In this document: in pieces, positions 8,514 to 18,354 of the stretch
How positions within the stretch are numbered: the stretch's first letter is position 1
Layout: every line of letters begins with the position of its first letter
Origin: Planctomycetota bacterium
GTDB taxonomy: Bacteria; Planctomycetota; UBA8108; UBA1146
NCBI GenBank assembly: GCA_016776905.1
Contig: JADHSM010000005.1
Location: forward strand, 121,403 to 185,402
Length of the DNA stretch: 64,000 nt
Reading direction: 5' to 3'
Program-made: the position numbers and the translations under genes
The notes under the pieces: model-generated
The model's input: the letters and a program-made list of their open reading frames with translations, nothing else
The model's database searches: none
Told to the model about the DNA's origin: nothing

Positions 8514-9748
8514 TACGCATAACTAACCCAACTCAGGAAACGAATATAAACCTCACCTATCATTTTCAAGAGAGGATGCCCTTGGGTATAAGCAATGACG
8601 TCAGCTTGTCCCCCTATTCGCAACTGGGGATATATATTTTTAATCTGGTCCGAGTCGAAACCGATCACGATCGGAAATCTTTGTGTTGCCCGTAACCAAT
8701 CCCGGTTGTTTTGAATACTCGGCAGGCTTCCCGCTGGAGGTGGCTTGGTTGCGCTCACGCCCACTCCAATGCTTTGCACTGTTCCCGAAATAACCTGACC
8801 CGGAAGTGAGTCGAGCACTATCTCAACTGGACTACCCACTTTTAGATGTCCTAGATTGTTTTCTGTAAACTCAGCACTGATCCATACGTCATGCATGGCA
8901 ATCAGTGTCATCACAGGTGCACCGGCTCCTGCAAACTGCCCGACATCTGCACGTAGATCAGTAATCATGCCTCTCGAAGAAGCACGTACAGTCGTGTTCT
9001 CAAGATCTAGCTTTGCTTTTTCTACGGCACTAAGGGCAGCTTTTACTTGAGCATTATCTGTCTCTTCTCCACCCCTCTGACCGATCGCTCTTTGAACTTC
9101 TGCCTTTGCACCTGTCACCATGGCTCTGGTTTGCTCAAGTGTGGCGCGAGCGATCTCAAGCCGACGAACAGAAATGCTCCCCGAATCTTGTTCATACAAA
9201 CGCTCTTGGCGATTTGCGTCCTGCTCCGCTTTCAGTTCATTGGCTTCTGCTGCTCTAAGATTCGCACGCGCGGATTCGATTCCCGCACTCCCCGCACCGA
9301 GCTGGCTTTCTGCTTTTTGTAGATCTGATTCTGCTTTTCGAAGAGCAATTTCGTAATTTTCTTTGTCGATCTCAAACAAGGGTTGGTCAATTTCGACCTC
9401 CTCATTGTTTTCTACAAAGACCTGAGTCACGACTCCAGCAACCTTAGGAGATACACCCACCACAAATCCCTGAACTCTCGCTTGGCTTGTGTAGGGCGTG
9501 AATCGATCCGCCAGGAGATTCCAAAATAGACTCACTGCGATCAAGGCAAGTATCAGCTTCACGCCCTTGCTAAGAGTCGCCTTTGAGCCCGAAACGTTTG
9601 CGTCACCATCCGCAGATTTTTTCTCTTCAGCACCGGGCAATTCTTCTTTCGCTACCGGCTGAACAGACTCGCCCTCCTGATTCGTTGATTTTTCAACGCT
9701 TTCGGGATTATCTGTTTCTTTATCGCTCTTTTTTTTCTTGTCACTCAT
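8510..9748 (-). CDS. HlyD/EmrA-type membrane fusion protein
   Basis: 412 residues from the chosen ATG. The first 60 are charged and cytoplasmic (Lys/Glu/Asp/Ser-rich), then one membrane helix (VKLILALIAVSLFWNLLA), then a periplasmic adaptor: a biotinyl-lipoyl half (VSPKVAGVVTQVFVENNEEVEIDQPLFEID), an Ala/Glu-rich coiled-coil hairpin, the second lipoyl half (VRASSRGMITDLRADVGQFAGAGAPVMTL) and a beta-barrel domain (NNLGHLKVGSPVEIVLDSLPG). This is the EmrA/HlyD_D23 arrangement. A longer open frame upstream exists, but ATG 9748 overlaps the stop of the outer-membrane factor by eight bases and begins the natural N-terminus. It bridges the DUF2955 protein and the outer-membrane factor. Confidence 0.88.
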   Translation of the reverse strand: MSDKKKKSDKETDNPESVEKSTNQEGESVQPVAKEELPGAEEKKSADGDANVSGSKATLSKGVKLILALIAVSLFWNLLADRFTPYTSQARVQGFVVGVSPKVAGVVTQVFVENNEEVEIDQPLFEIDKENYEIALRKAESDLQKAESQLGAGSAGIESARANLRAAEANELKAEQDANRQERLYEQDSGSISVRRLEIARATLEQTRAMVTGAKAEVQRAIGQRGGEETDNAQVKAALSAVEKAKLDLENTTVRASSRGMITDLRADVGQFAGAGAPVMTLIAMHDVWISAEFTENNLGHLKVGSPVEIVLDSLPGQVISGTVQSIGVGVSATKPPPAGSLPSIQNNRDWLRATQRFPIVIGFDSDQIKNIYPQLRIGGQADVIAYTQGHPLLKMIGEVYIRFLSWVSYAY

Positions 9749-11291
9749 TTTGAGAATCCTTGTTACGAGTTGTCGGCTTGTCAATGAGAGGAGCCTCGAA
9801 AAGGTCTCCCCAATCATTACTCGCACTCATTTTGCGACGAACTTCTTCTGGAATCATCTCTTCAAGACTTTTGGGCTCCCAGCCTCCACCCAAACTTTGG
9901 TACAAACTGACAACGGTATTGAGATGGCTTCCGTGATTAAGTATTTGTCTCTCGACCTGAGTAAAGTAAGCCCTCTGTGCAGATAAGACTCTTTGGAAAT
10001 CAGAATATCCTTCGCGATAACGGGTATTTGCAATCTCCAAAGCTCGCCTTGCTGCGTCGACAGATTCATCCAATATTAATTGCTGCTCTGCGGTCTTTAA
10101 TAAATTGAATGTTGCGTTATCTACTTCTCTTGCCGCCTCCAGAACCGTCGACTGAAACGCTTCTATCGATTGCTGCAATCGTGCATTCTGAATTCTTATA
10201 TTGTTTTCAATCGCTCCATGATCAAACAAGTTCCAACGCACAGCAGGACCCACTGAAAGAGCGCTCGCATTTGGGATTCCATTCAGACTAGTTCCGGACC
10301 AGCCCAAAGATCCCAAGATCGATATGGACGGGTAATACTCTGCCTCGGCAATCCCAATCTGCGCAGATTGCGCTGCCACTTGCCAAGCGGCAACGCGTAC
10401 GTCTGGCCTGAGGGTCAGTAACTCTGCTGGAAAATCGCTAATCGTTGCGGGATCAACAATAGGTAATTCAAATGGACTCTCCGCCAACTCTGGAATCGAT
10501 TCTGGCGGCTTACCCAATAAGATGCAGATCGCATTTCTGGTATTTCGCAGAGATAGTTCAAGTTGTGGTATGACTGAAAGTGTCGCTAGATATTGAGTTC
10601 GTGCTTGCTGAAAGTCTAATTCCGACTCGTCACCCTCAGTAAATCTCTCCTGAGTGATCTCAAAACTACGCTGTTGGATGCTGGCGTTGAATCGAGTGAT
10701 GACGATGCGGCGTTCAGTAACTTTGTAGGAGAAGTACAAACGGGCCATCTGTGCCGCTATTAACACCTGTAAATCTCTCTGTTGAGATACCGAGGCGAAG
10801 AAACTCGCATCTGCTGACTCAACTGCTCGCTGGAATCGTCCCCAAAAATCTAGCTCCCAGCCCAAAACACCCTGAAATTGAGTCGCAACCTGATTTGTAT
10901 TTCCGCCGCCGCTTTGACTTGTAGTCACGACGTCACTTGCGCCGCTCACTTGTTGGAGTTGAGGCAACAGCGAACTTCCAACTAGACCTTGAACTGCTCT
11001 GCTTTCAAGAATCCGGAGACCCGCAATACGAAGTGATAAATTATCTTTTTGAGCAGCCTTTATGAGAGAGACCAGGACAGGGTCGTCAAACTGTCGCCAC
11101 CAAGACTGAACAATCGCAGCGTCAAAATCAGAGGACTCCGATTGAGAAAATGATCCCGACTGCCATTCATTAAGCCAATCGATTTCAGGTTCTTCAAACT
11201 CCGGGCCGAGAGTCGTACACGAACTGAGAACGAATACCGAGATAAGGCATAGCGCACTCATGGACCGTTGAATGAGATTAACTTTGGTCAT
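9741..11291 (-). CDS. Outer-membrane efflux lipoprotein, NodT/OprM family
   Basis: 516 residues. The signal peptide ends in the lipobox VLSSC (Cys 25), followed by TTLGPEFEEPEIDW, a typical OprM/NodT opening. The body contains the paired outer-membrane-factor repeats: SLRIAGLRILESRA, LGWELDFWGRFQRAVESA (the usual L-x-W-E-L-D-x-x-G-R-x-R motif), LRPDVRVAAWQVAAQSAQIGIAEAEYYPSI (the family's RPDV...A...A..G.A.A..YPS), and the matching C-terminal copy. It should form the trimeric exit duct for the adjacent HlyD/DUF2955 system. It starts four bases after the AI-2E-type gene ends. Confidence 0.9.
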   Translation of the reverse strand: MTKVNLIQRSMSALCLISVFVLSSCTTLGPEFEEPEIDWLNEWQSGSFSQSESSDFDAAIVQSWWRQFDDPVLVSLIKAAQKDNLSLRIAGLRILESRAVQGLVGSSLLPQLQQVSGASDVVTTSQSGGGNTNQVATQFQGVLGWELDFWGRFQRAVESADASFFASVSQQRDLQVLIAAQMARLYFSYKVTERRIVITRFNASIQQRSFEITQERFTEGDESELDFQQARTQYLATLSVIPQLELSLRNTRNAICILLGKPPESIPELAESPFELPIVDPATISDFPAELLTLRPDVRVAAWQVAAQSAQIGIAEAEYYPSISILGSLGWSGTSLNGIPNASALSVGPAVRWNLFDHGAIENNIRIQNARLQQSIEAFQSTVLEAAREVDNATFNLLKTAEQQLILDESVDAARRALEIANTRYREGYSDFQRVLSAQRAYFTQVERQILNHGSHLNTVVSLYQSLGGGWEPKSLEEMIPEEVRRKMSASNDWGDLFEAPLIDKPTTRNKDSQNE

Positions 11292-11295
11292 CTAC

Positions 11296-12408
11296 TTATT
11301 CGCCCGACACTGCACTATCACCCTGGGCTTCAGGGTTTCCGTTTTCGACCCAATCCATAAATATCTGGTATCCCAGCGCCAAGATGACTGATCCTAAAAA
11401 TAAGCCAATCAATCCGTAGGAGACCATCCCACCCAGTGCCCCTAGTAAAATGATGGGCATCGGAACCTCGACTCCTCTACCTAAAAGTAATGGCTTGAGA
11501 AATCCATCTGACATTCCCGCTATCACTAAAAATATTGTTTGAAGGACGCTTTCAATGGTCGAAGTATCTCCGGTCGTCCAAAGGTAGATGATGACTGGGA
11601 GCGTAATTAACAATGCAGGAAGCTGGGCTATGCCTACCAGTAAAACCAGCAATGCCAGTATTCCCGCAGCGGGAATACCAACCCAGACGAAGCCGACTCC
11701 TAGGACTAATGATTGAAGAAATGCAACTCCAACGACTCCCATGGCTACAGACCGTATCGTCAATGTTGATAATGTATGAAGGCTTGGCCCTTTATCTTCT
11801 GAAGTTAAACGGGTCAGAATTTTCATCACCGCTGCGCTTCCGGATTTCCCATAAGCCATCATGATTCCTGCGATAATCAAGGAACCTAAAAATTTAAGAA
11901 GAGAACTCGCAGTATGGGCAAGAGAACCCAGCACAGTTTTTGCTAATGATTCCAACTGCGGTTTGATACTCACCAAGAATGCTGGAAGGTCTTCACTCGC
12001 TTGCGCCCACAGGGAGGACAATGTCTTTCCTATCACAGGCCATTCAGCGACAGAAGCAGGTGGAGGATCTATCGTCATTGTTCCTGAGAACACCACTTCG
12101 AATTTATCATGCAAAAACTCTGAAAATGAAGTCCCCAACAGAATCGTCGGGAGACCAATCAGAACTAATCCAGAGAGCACGATCAATGTTGCGGCTCCTC
12201 CTTGGCGTCCTTTTAATTTCGCTGCCAAGATTTGCTGCAGCGGATAAAGAACCACTGCGAGGATGAGTCCCCATAACATCAAGCCCATAAATGGCGAAAA
12301 GATTCGCAGACAAATCATCACCAATAACACGACAAGACCTACATGAATAAATGCATCATTTAGGTCACTGAACAACTTTTTACGGATCGAATTGTATTCT
12401 GATTGCAT
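11296..12408 (-). CDS. AI-2E family transporter (YdiK/TqsA-like)
   Basis: 370 residues with seven to eight hydrophobic segments. The early pair (FIHVGLVVLLVMICLRIF, LMLWGLILAVVLYPLQQIL) plus the later LLVLLVGIAQLPALLITLPVIIYLW and the C-terminal DGFLKPLLLGRGVEVPMPIILLGALGGMVSYGLIGLFLG block are diagnostic for the AI-2E transporter superfamily (PF01594). GGAGG lies upstream of ATG 12408. It is first in the five-gene minus-strand run with the efflux components. Family members transport varied substrates including Na+/H+ and quorum signals; the name does not prove AI-2 export. Confidence 0.85.
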   Translation of the reverse strand: MQSEYNSIRKKLFSDLNDAFIHVGLVVLLVMICLRIFSPFMGLMLWGLILAVVLYPLQQILAAKLKGRQGGAATLIVLSGLVLIGLPTILLGTSFSEFLHDKFEVVFSGTMTIDPPPASVAEWPVIGKTLSSLWAQASEDLPAFLVSIKPQLESLAKTVLGSLAHTASSLLKFLGSLIIAGIMMAYGKSGSAAVMKILTRLTSEDKGPSLHTLSTLTIRSVAMGVVGVAFLQSLVLGVGFVWVGIPAAGILALLVLLVGIAQLPALLITLPVIIYLWTTGDTSTIESVLQTIFLVIAGMSDGFLKPLLLGRGVEVPMPIILLGALGGMVSYGLIGLFLGSVILALGYQIFMDWVENGNPEAQGDSAVSGE

Positions 12409-12529
12409 GGCAAAGCCTCCCCCTGATTTTTTACTATAATCGATGACTTTTGATTAGGTATCCAGAATTGGGAGGGTGGCAGAAATACTGAAAGATTTAT
12501 CGCTCGATTACTCCAGTGAAGATACGTGC

Positions 12530-14425
12530 TCAGGACGTGATAATATCGAGGAATCCTTGTCCCCACTTTTCCAATTTTTTTTGCCCCACTCCACCAATCA
12601 TTGCCATCTGACTCATTGTCTGTGGCTTCAGCTGTGACATTTCCACAAGAGTAGAATCATGGAAAACCGTATAGGGTGGTACCTCAAGTTCTTTTGAAAT
12701 CTGTAACCGATGTTTCCGTAGTCTGTCAAAGAGACTCGCCTCCATAGCATCGAGGCCTAGCTCTTTTTTCTTCTTCCTTTTGCGGCTGGACTTTTTCGCC
12801 AATGGATCCTTACGGAATGTAAAGACTTCTTCCCCCCGCAGTACCGATCGGCAACGTGCATCCAGAGAGATACCGTTATGGCCTTCGAGATCGATCCTAA
12901 CCAATCCTCTGGAAGCCAACTGGCGAAAAACTGAATGCCAACCTGCCTCATCCAACTCAGTACCTATGCCATATACGCTAAGATGGTCATGCCCAAATCG
13001 CGTCACTTTTTCAGTAGCATTGCCCAGTAACACATCGATGACATGCGCTTTACCAAATCTCTGCCCTGTTTTGGAAATCGCAGAGAGAAGTTTTTGAGCC
13101 AGAATTGTTCCATCGACCAGTTCAATTTTTCCAGAGCAGTTATCACAAACCTGATCAGTTTCGGAGCAAGGTTCACCCTCTTCTCCAAAGAAACGTAACA
13201 AGTTGAGTCGCCGACACTCTGACGTTTCGCAGTATGCCAACATCGCATCTATTTGATGCCGACGAATACGCTTTTGTGCGGGGTCGATTTCAGCTTCCGC
13301 CAGCCTGCGCTGCGCCATCATCACATCTTGCCACCCATAACAAAGCCAACACTCGGCAGGAAGACCATCTCTTCCTGCGCGCCCTGACTCCTGGCTGTAG
13401 TGCTGTGGACTCTCCGGCATATCCAGATGTGCAACAAACCTCACATTGGGTTTGTCGATGCCCATTCCGAAAGCAACTGTGGCGACAACGACAATCCCCT
13501 CTTCCCTTTGAAAGAGCTGCTGATTCATCGTTCGCTCTGAGCTGGCCATTCCTGCGTGGTAAGGCACAGCTCTGATGCCTTCTTTGCGTAACCATGTCGA
13601 GGTGTCCTCTACTTTTTTCCTAGAGCCGCAATACACGATGCCCGCTTCTCCGGCATGTCGATCCCGAATAAATTTTAACAGTTGTTTTCTGGGTTGATCT
13701 TTGGGCTCTACGAGATACCTGAGATTGCTTCGATTCATCGAGGTCGAATACAAATCTTCCGTGCTCATATCGAGAACTTTGAGAATATCTTTCAGTGTTT
13801 GTGGGTCAGCGGTAGCTGTCAGTCCTATGACCGGAATCATCGGATAATGACGTCGCAGTGCCCCCAGTTGCTGATATTCAGCTCGGAAATCATGCCCCCA
13901 CTGACTGATACAATGAGCTTCGTCTATAGCAAATAATCCGGGCTTAAAACTAGCAAGTTGATCAAGAAACCCATCGAGGAGAAGTCTCTCTGGGGCGAGA
14001 TACAGTATTTTTATTTCCCCAGAATGTAATCGCGCCCAGACCCTTTTTCGATCCGCGGGATCCATCGATGAATTCAAAGCGGCCGCTGCGACACCCGCTT
14101 GCGTGAGCGCATCGACCTGATCTTGCATCAATGAAATTGTGGGAGTGACAACAATCGTAAGGCCCGGTCGAATTAATCCTGGAATCTGATAACAGAGGGA
14201 TTTACCACCCCCGGTAGGCATCAAAACGAGGGCATTCTTGCCACTGACAACCCGTTCGATGACTTCTTGCTGAGGTTCCCGGAACGACTCGTAGCCAAAA
14301 ACTTCCTGTAGAAAAATTTCAGAGTCTTTGCGGATAGCCTCTACAGGAACATCGCTGCCTGAAGAATCGCCGGTTGATATCTCGGACTGCACACCGTCCA
14401 CAGCCTTCACCCCCACGATCCCCAA
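12530..14425 (-). CDS. recQ: ATP-dependent DNA helicase RecQ
   Basis: 631 residues with the full RecQ order. Walker A TGGGKS is at 71-76 in the [13 protein letters not shown] motif, DEAH at 168-171 in [15 protein letters not shown], and motif VI is [18 protein letters not shown] zinc-binding region holds cysteines in CETSECRR and [11 protein letters not shown], followed by a winged-helix RQC domain and a C-terminal HRDC domain ([31 protein letters not shown]). It starts with TTG or one of several nearby GTG codons. RecQ unwinds DNA with 3'-5' polarity in recombinational repair. It stands alone with no coupled neighbour. Confidence 0.95.
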   Translation of the reverse strand: MGIVGVKAVDGVQSEISTGDSSGSDVPVEAIRKDSEIFLQEVFGYESFREPQQEVIERVVSGKNALVLMPTGGGKSLCYQIPGLIRPGLTIVVTPTISLMQDQVDALTQAGVAAAALNSSMDPADRKRVWARLHSGEIKILYLAPERLLLDGFLDQLASFKPGLFAIDEAHCISQWGHDFRAEYQQLGALRRHYPMIPVIGLTATADPQTLKDILKVLDMSTEDLYSTSMNRSNLRYLVEPKDQPRKQLLKFIRDRHAGEAGIVYCGSRKKVEDTSTWLRKEGIRAVPYHAGMASSERTMNQQLFQREEGIVVVATVAFGMGIDKPNVRFVAHLDMPESPQHYSQESGRAGRDGLPAECWLCYGWQDVMMAQRRLAEAEIDPAQKRIRRHQIDAMLAYCETSECRRLNLLRFFGEEGEPCSETDQVCDNCSGKIELVDGTILAQKLLSAISKTGQRFGKAHVIDVLLGNATEKVTRFGHDHLSVYGIGTELDEAGWHSVFRQLASRGLVRIDLEGHNGISLDARCRSVLRGEEVFTFRKDPLAKKSSRKRKKKKELGLDAMEASLFDRLRKHRLQISKELEVPPYTVFHDSTLVEMSQLKPQTMSQMAMIGGVGQKKLEKWGQGFLDIITS

Positions 14426-14501
14426 CAGAATATCTTCAATAACGTAGAACCGGAATATCCGAGGATGGGGACTCCATCAAGGGAGAGCGTCTTCATTAGA
14501 G

Positions 14502-15020
14502 TCATTCATGATCACTGAAGATGCCCTCAGGATCCTCGAAAGGTGAGCGTGAGGGAAGTGCTGTTCTGATCCAGCCCCACTCATGTCGCTGACCCGTGAG
14601 GCATTCAACGACGGCCAGTCCATTGGGATGCCACTCCCAAATCGCATCCTGTTGCCAGCGTTTCGCCCATTCGATGACTTCTTCCAACGGAAGTCCTGTC
14701 AGGGCGACTCCAGATTCGGCCCACTCCCCATTCCCAGCCACACCTGTCCCCTCCCAAATACTCAGATTCTTCGTCGTCACTTCGGCGATCAACTCCCGAT
14801 GTCGATCTTGATTTTCCGAGTCCGGGATTTGAGTCGAAGCAGGATTCCAAGACGTCAAAACGTGAACCGGGTGATCCAAAGGGAATCCTCCTTCAGTGTG
14901 ACCCTGATCGGCTCCGTGAATCGCCCAGGCATGACCTTCGGGATCAACGATACGTAGCCAAGTTCGTCTCCATGCTTCGACAAGTTCTTTTTTTGGCAAG
15001 GACAACAGAAACCCTATCAA
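14502..15020 (-). CDS. DUF3293 domain protein
   Basis: 172 residues, no signal peptide. The central VHVLTSWNPASTQIPDSENQDRHRELIAEV and the later WAESGVALTGLPLEEVIEWAKRWQQDAIWEW match the DUF3293 pattern (hydrophobic strand, T-x-W-N-P, N-x-x-R-x-x-x-L, then G-x-W-x-E-S-G and a helix with WAxRWxQ-x-A). No ATG is available near the start. TTG 15020 begins one base after the stop of the FG-GAP gene, so translation may depend on coupling to it. The molecular function of DUF3293 is unknown. Confidence 0.72.
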   Translation of the reverse strand: MIGFLLSLPKKELVEAWRRTWLRIVDPEGHAWAIHGADQGHTEGGFPLDHPVHVLTSWNPASTQIPDSENQDRHRELIAEVTTKNLSIWEGTGVAGNGEWAESGVALTGLPLEEVIEWAKRWQQDAIWEWHPNGLAVVECLTGQRHEWGWIRTALPSRSPFEDPEGIFSDHE

Positions 15021-15021
15021 T

Positions 15022-16824
15022 TTATAAGCATGAAGGATGTGCAGCTTCGCAGGTCACTGCATCGGACGTCGGATCGAGGCCGCAATCGAAGGGGTCAGGA
15101 ATCGATCCTCCAGATTGGAACAAATAGACGAGAAGAAAAACTACGTCTGCGATATTAGTCGCTCCATCATCATTGACGTCGATAGCGTCTAGGCAATCGC
15201 CTCCGCTTCCTCCGCTAAAGAGGTAACTCAATCCGGCAACGGCATCTGAAATGTCTCGTGAACCATCTGCATTCATATCACCACGCCGGAATTGTGGGCC
15301 ACTAGTACCCACTTGATATGACCGTTCAGTTGTTACGAAAACGTTTCCAGCTTTATCTACGGCCCGAATACGGTACGTCACTAATGCAGCGGTCGTCGGA
15401 TCAGGAATCACTCCACGGTAGAGGTCGTGGCCACCCCATTTCATTTCAGTGATCTCAAATCCACTTCCTGTGGACCATTCCAGATTCACCGATTGAAAGA
15501 ATGCCCCTGTATCAGAGGTCATGTCATCTCGAACAAGAGCACGTACTCTTCGAGGTCCCTGCCCTGTGTCCACATCACCTAACTCATCCCAAAGAGGTAT
15601 CTTGGGCGGAATAGTGTCAGCAACACCGTTATTGAGATATAGCCGATTCCGAAATGCTCCACTCTCACCCTGCGCTGTAATGATGTCGAGGTCACCATCT
15701 CCATCTAAATCAGCAACTTCAATGTCTAAAGAACTATCACTGACAGAAGAGAGGGCTCCGTTAAAGAGAGATAATGTTCCGTTGCCATTATTTCTGAGCA
15801 ACCTTTCAGGACCACCGATCCTGCAGATCACCACATCCAAATCTCCATCATTATCACTGTCGAAAAATTTGCTGTCATTGTCATCCACGTTTGGATTTGA
15901 AGAATTGGGCAATACGGTTGAGGTCACATTCGTAAAACTGCCCGCTCCATTATTTTGGAAGACCGCTTCGCGAGACCCGACTCCAGAATTCGCTCCAAAA
16001 ACATCTAAATCTCCGTCGCCATCCAAGTCTCCAAGATCATAGGAGTACGTATTGGAATCACCCGGCAAATTTCCAGCAGTGATATCAACGAAGATTCCCC
16101 CATCGTTACGATATAGTTTTGAATTTCCCGCACGGTGACCTTCGAGCATGTCGAGGTCTAAGTCTCCATCTAGGTCTCCGAAAATACAGTCCATAGGTTC
16201 TGAGACCAGTTGGGCAGGCAATCGACTGGCGGTTTCATTGGTATAAAAACCGGCTCCATCATTGATCCACAATTGAGCTTGCCCAGAACCAAATCGTGAA
16301 CTACCTCCTCGTGTAAACCAAAGATCTAAATCGCCATCATCGTCTACGTCTCCAAATGAACAATGAGCACTCGACATCGCAAACTGAGGAATCCTCGTCG
16401 CAGATTCATCCGTGAAGAACCCTGAACCGTTATTCACCAACAGTTTTTGAGTCGAGAGAAAGTCATTAGCAACCGCGAGGTCGAGATCTCCATCGCCATC
16501 GATATCTCCGAACTCCACGTCACGCCCATACCCCAAAAGATTTCCCAGTCTTGCCTGTGATTCATCAGAAAAGGTTGCAGATCCATCATTGATCAATAAC
16601 CGGACTCTTTCCTGTAAGCTGGCAGACGAGAACCCTCTTCCATTTGCGAAGCAAAGATCCAAATCGCCATCTCCATCCACATCCGCGATCGCAACCTGGC
16701 TCGAATACTCATTAAAGATGGGTAATCGTCCGGTGCTGGATTCCACGAATTGTTGAGCATGAATCTTTGGCATGTTGGAGATCGAGGCCACAACCACGAG
16801 AATTAGAAATGGAAAGAGTTTCAA
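15022..16824 (-). CDS. Secreted FG-GAP/VCBS repeat protein with dockerin-like tail
   Basis: 600 residues. A signal peptide (1-23, ...NMPKIHAQ) precedes about nine FG-GAP/VCBS-type repeats marked by recurring DxDGDGDLDL calcium-binding loops (residues about 45-410), an integrin-like beta-propeller signature. A fibronectin-like segment follows (about 420-510). The last 85 residues are the dockerin-like module (RGDMNADGSRDISD; DVNDDGATNIAD; CGLDPTSDAVTCEAAHPSCL) also found at 3858 and 57676. AGGAGG five bases before TTG 16824 supports that start. Likely exported and calcium-stabilised, possibly adhesive. Confidence 0.85.
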   Translation of the reverse strand: MKLFPFLILVVVASISNMPKIHAQQFVESSTGRLPIFNEYSSQVAIADVDGDGDLDLCFANGRGFSSASLQERVRLLINDGSATFSDESQARLGNLLGYGRDVEFGDIDGDGDLDLAVANDFLSTQKLLVNNGSGFFTDESATRIPQFAMSSAHCSFGDVDDDGDLDLWFTRGGSSRFGSGQAQLWINDGAGFYTNETASRLPAQLVSEPMDCIFGDLDGDLDLDMLEGHRAGNSKLYRNDGGIFVDITAGNLPGDSNTYSYDLGDLDGDGDLDVFGANSGVGSREAVFQNNGAGSFTNVTSTVLPNSSNPNVDDNDSKFFDSDNDGDLDVVICRIGGPERLLRNNGNGTLSLFNGALSSVSDSSLDIEVADLDGDGDLDIITAQGESGAFRNRLYLNNGVADTIPPKIPLWDELGDVDTGQGPRRVRALVRDDMTSDTGAFFQSVNLEWSTGSGFEITEMKWGGHDLYRGVIPDPTTAALVTYRIRAVDKAGNVFVTTERSYQVGTSGPQFRRGDMNADGSRDISDAVAGLSYLFSGGSGGDCLDAIDVNDDGATNIADVVFLLVYLFQSGGSIPDPFDCGLDPTSDAVTCEAAHPSCL

Positions 16825-17100
16825 TTGTCCTCCTGGGAAATATCGGACGTATCAGACGAAAATGAGGTCAAATATCCGGATCAACTTTGGGTACCAGATC
16901 CAGTGAACCCTCGATGATACCAGAAGAACCGTGAATTACAGTGTCTCGCTTGATCCGAAACATATGCCTTTTCTGGAAGGGTTGCCGTCGAGGCTCATGA
17001 GCAGTTACGATCACTTCTTCCGCTTCGTAGCAGGAAGACCCTAGGGTCTTCGATGTTTCAAGTTCAACATTGACAGATCACTTGCCCCCTGGAGGCCAAC

Positions 17101-18327
17101 ATGTCCGAAAAATCTACACCCTGGCAACAATCGATGCCTGAAGATCAGTTCACCCGTATGAGAGACATTTTAGCAGCCCCCAGCCCCGTTGGACTTGAGG
17201 CAGCCATGACAGAGGGAGTGCTCGCTCCCATGTGTGAATCTTTCATGCCTGAGAGTTGGAAGATTCATCGCTTTAAAGGCAATGCTGGAATCGTTCTCGA
17301 TACCTATCCCGATGCTCCAGAAGGAACATTGACAGTGATGGCTATTGGTCACGCAGACAAAATCAGAATGCAAGTCCGAAGCATCGGAGACGATGGAAAG
17401 ATTTGGATCAACAGCGATTCATTCTTACCCACAACTCTCATCGGTCATGAAGTGACCCTTTTCAGTGAAGACCCAAATAATCCAGGTAAATTTCGCAGCA
17501 TCACGGGTGGCACTGTAGAAGCACTGGGAGCTATTCACTTCGCAGAACCGGCTCTTCGAGATGGATCTCGTGGTATCAAAGCAAACCAGATCTACCTCGA
17601 ACTCCAACTCAGCGGCGACGAACGAAAAAAGCAAGTAGAGTCTCTCGGCATTCGCTCAGGTGATCCCATTCTTTTGGATCGTCCGATCCGCAAAGGGTTT
17701 GGTCCTGACAGCTTTGTTGGAGCTTATCTCGACAATGGCCTCGGTTGCTTTGTCGTCGAAGAAGCGGCGAGATTGATCGCTGAAGGTGATCGCCTTGAAA
17801 ACATTCGCTACCTCGCAGCATTTGCTGCTTATGAAGAAATCGGACGCTTCGGAAGTAGAGTTTTCGCTGGCGAAATGAAACCCGACGTCATCATCGGCGT
17901 CGATGTGAATCACGATTACGATGCAGCACCGGGCATCGGTGATCGTCGCTACACCCCTCTGAAAATGGGCTCTGGTATGACCCTGTCAGTGGGAGCGATC
18001 GCCACTTCCAGCTTGAATGCCATGATCCAAAACGCCTGCAAAGAAAAAGACATTCCTTTCCAAGTGGACGTATGTGGTCGCGATACAGGAACAGATGCTA
18101 TGGCGGGAGTACTCGCATCAGTCGATGCCGCCGCCACAAGCGTGGGGTTCCCCATTCGAAACATGCATACCATTTCTGAAAGTGCGCACACTGGAGATGT
18201 TCTCGCTGCGATCTACGCTCTGGAAGCCAGTCTCAGGCATATGGATTCCAATGGTGTTTGCGCAGATCAATTACGGAGTTCGCATCCTCGTTTGGATCAC
18301 ACCGATTCGGTCTCTCACGGACAATAG
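17101..18327 (+). CDS. M42-family metallo-aminopeptidase
   Basis: 408 residues, cytoplasmic. Residues that mark the M42 (tetrahedral aminopeptidase/PepA-glutamyl) family are in order: GHAD with His 84, DNG with Asp 211 (bridging metal ligand), YEEIG with Glu 245/246 (general base and ligand), DVNHD with Asp 268, and the distal MHTISE with His 356. The PDZ-like insertion between the first His and DNG is present, as is usual in the family. GGAGG lies five bases before ATG 17101. The product probably trims N-terminal residues from peptides as a large self-compartmentalised complex; substrate preference cannot be read from sequence. Confidence 0.88.
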   Translation: MSEKSTPWQQSMPEDQFTRMRDILAAPSPVGLEAAMTEGVLAPMCESFMPESWKIHRFKGNAGIVLDTYPDAPEGTLTVMAIGHADKIRMQVRSIGDDGKIWINSDSFLPTTLIGHEVTLFSEDPNNPGKFRSITGGTVEALGAIHFAEPALRDGSRGIKANQIYLELQLSGDERKKQVESLGIRSGDPILLDRPIRKGFGPDSFVGAYLDNGLGCFVVEEAARLIAEGDRLENIRYLAAFAAYEEIGRFGSRVFAGEMKPDVIIGVDVNHDYDAAPGIGDRRYTPLKMGSGMTLSVGAIATSSLNAMIQNACKEKDIPFQVDVCGRDTGTDAMAGVLASVDAAATSVGFPIRNMHTISESAHTGDVLAAIYALEASLRHMDSNGVCADQLRSSHPRLDHTDSVSHGQ

Positions 18328-18354
18328 TCGACAAGAAAAGGATCGGATCCTCTT

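Noticed and set aside
15521..16042. A 173-codon plus-strand open frame opposite the FG-GAP gene
   Set aside because: It is antisense to repeated calcium-loop codons, is Ser/Pro/Arg-rich with no domain, and has no ribosome site; a shadow of the repeats.
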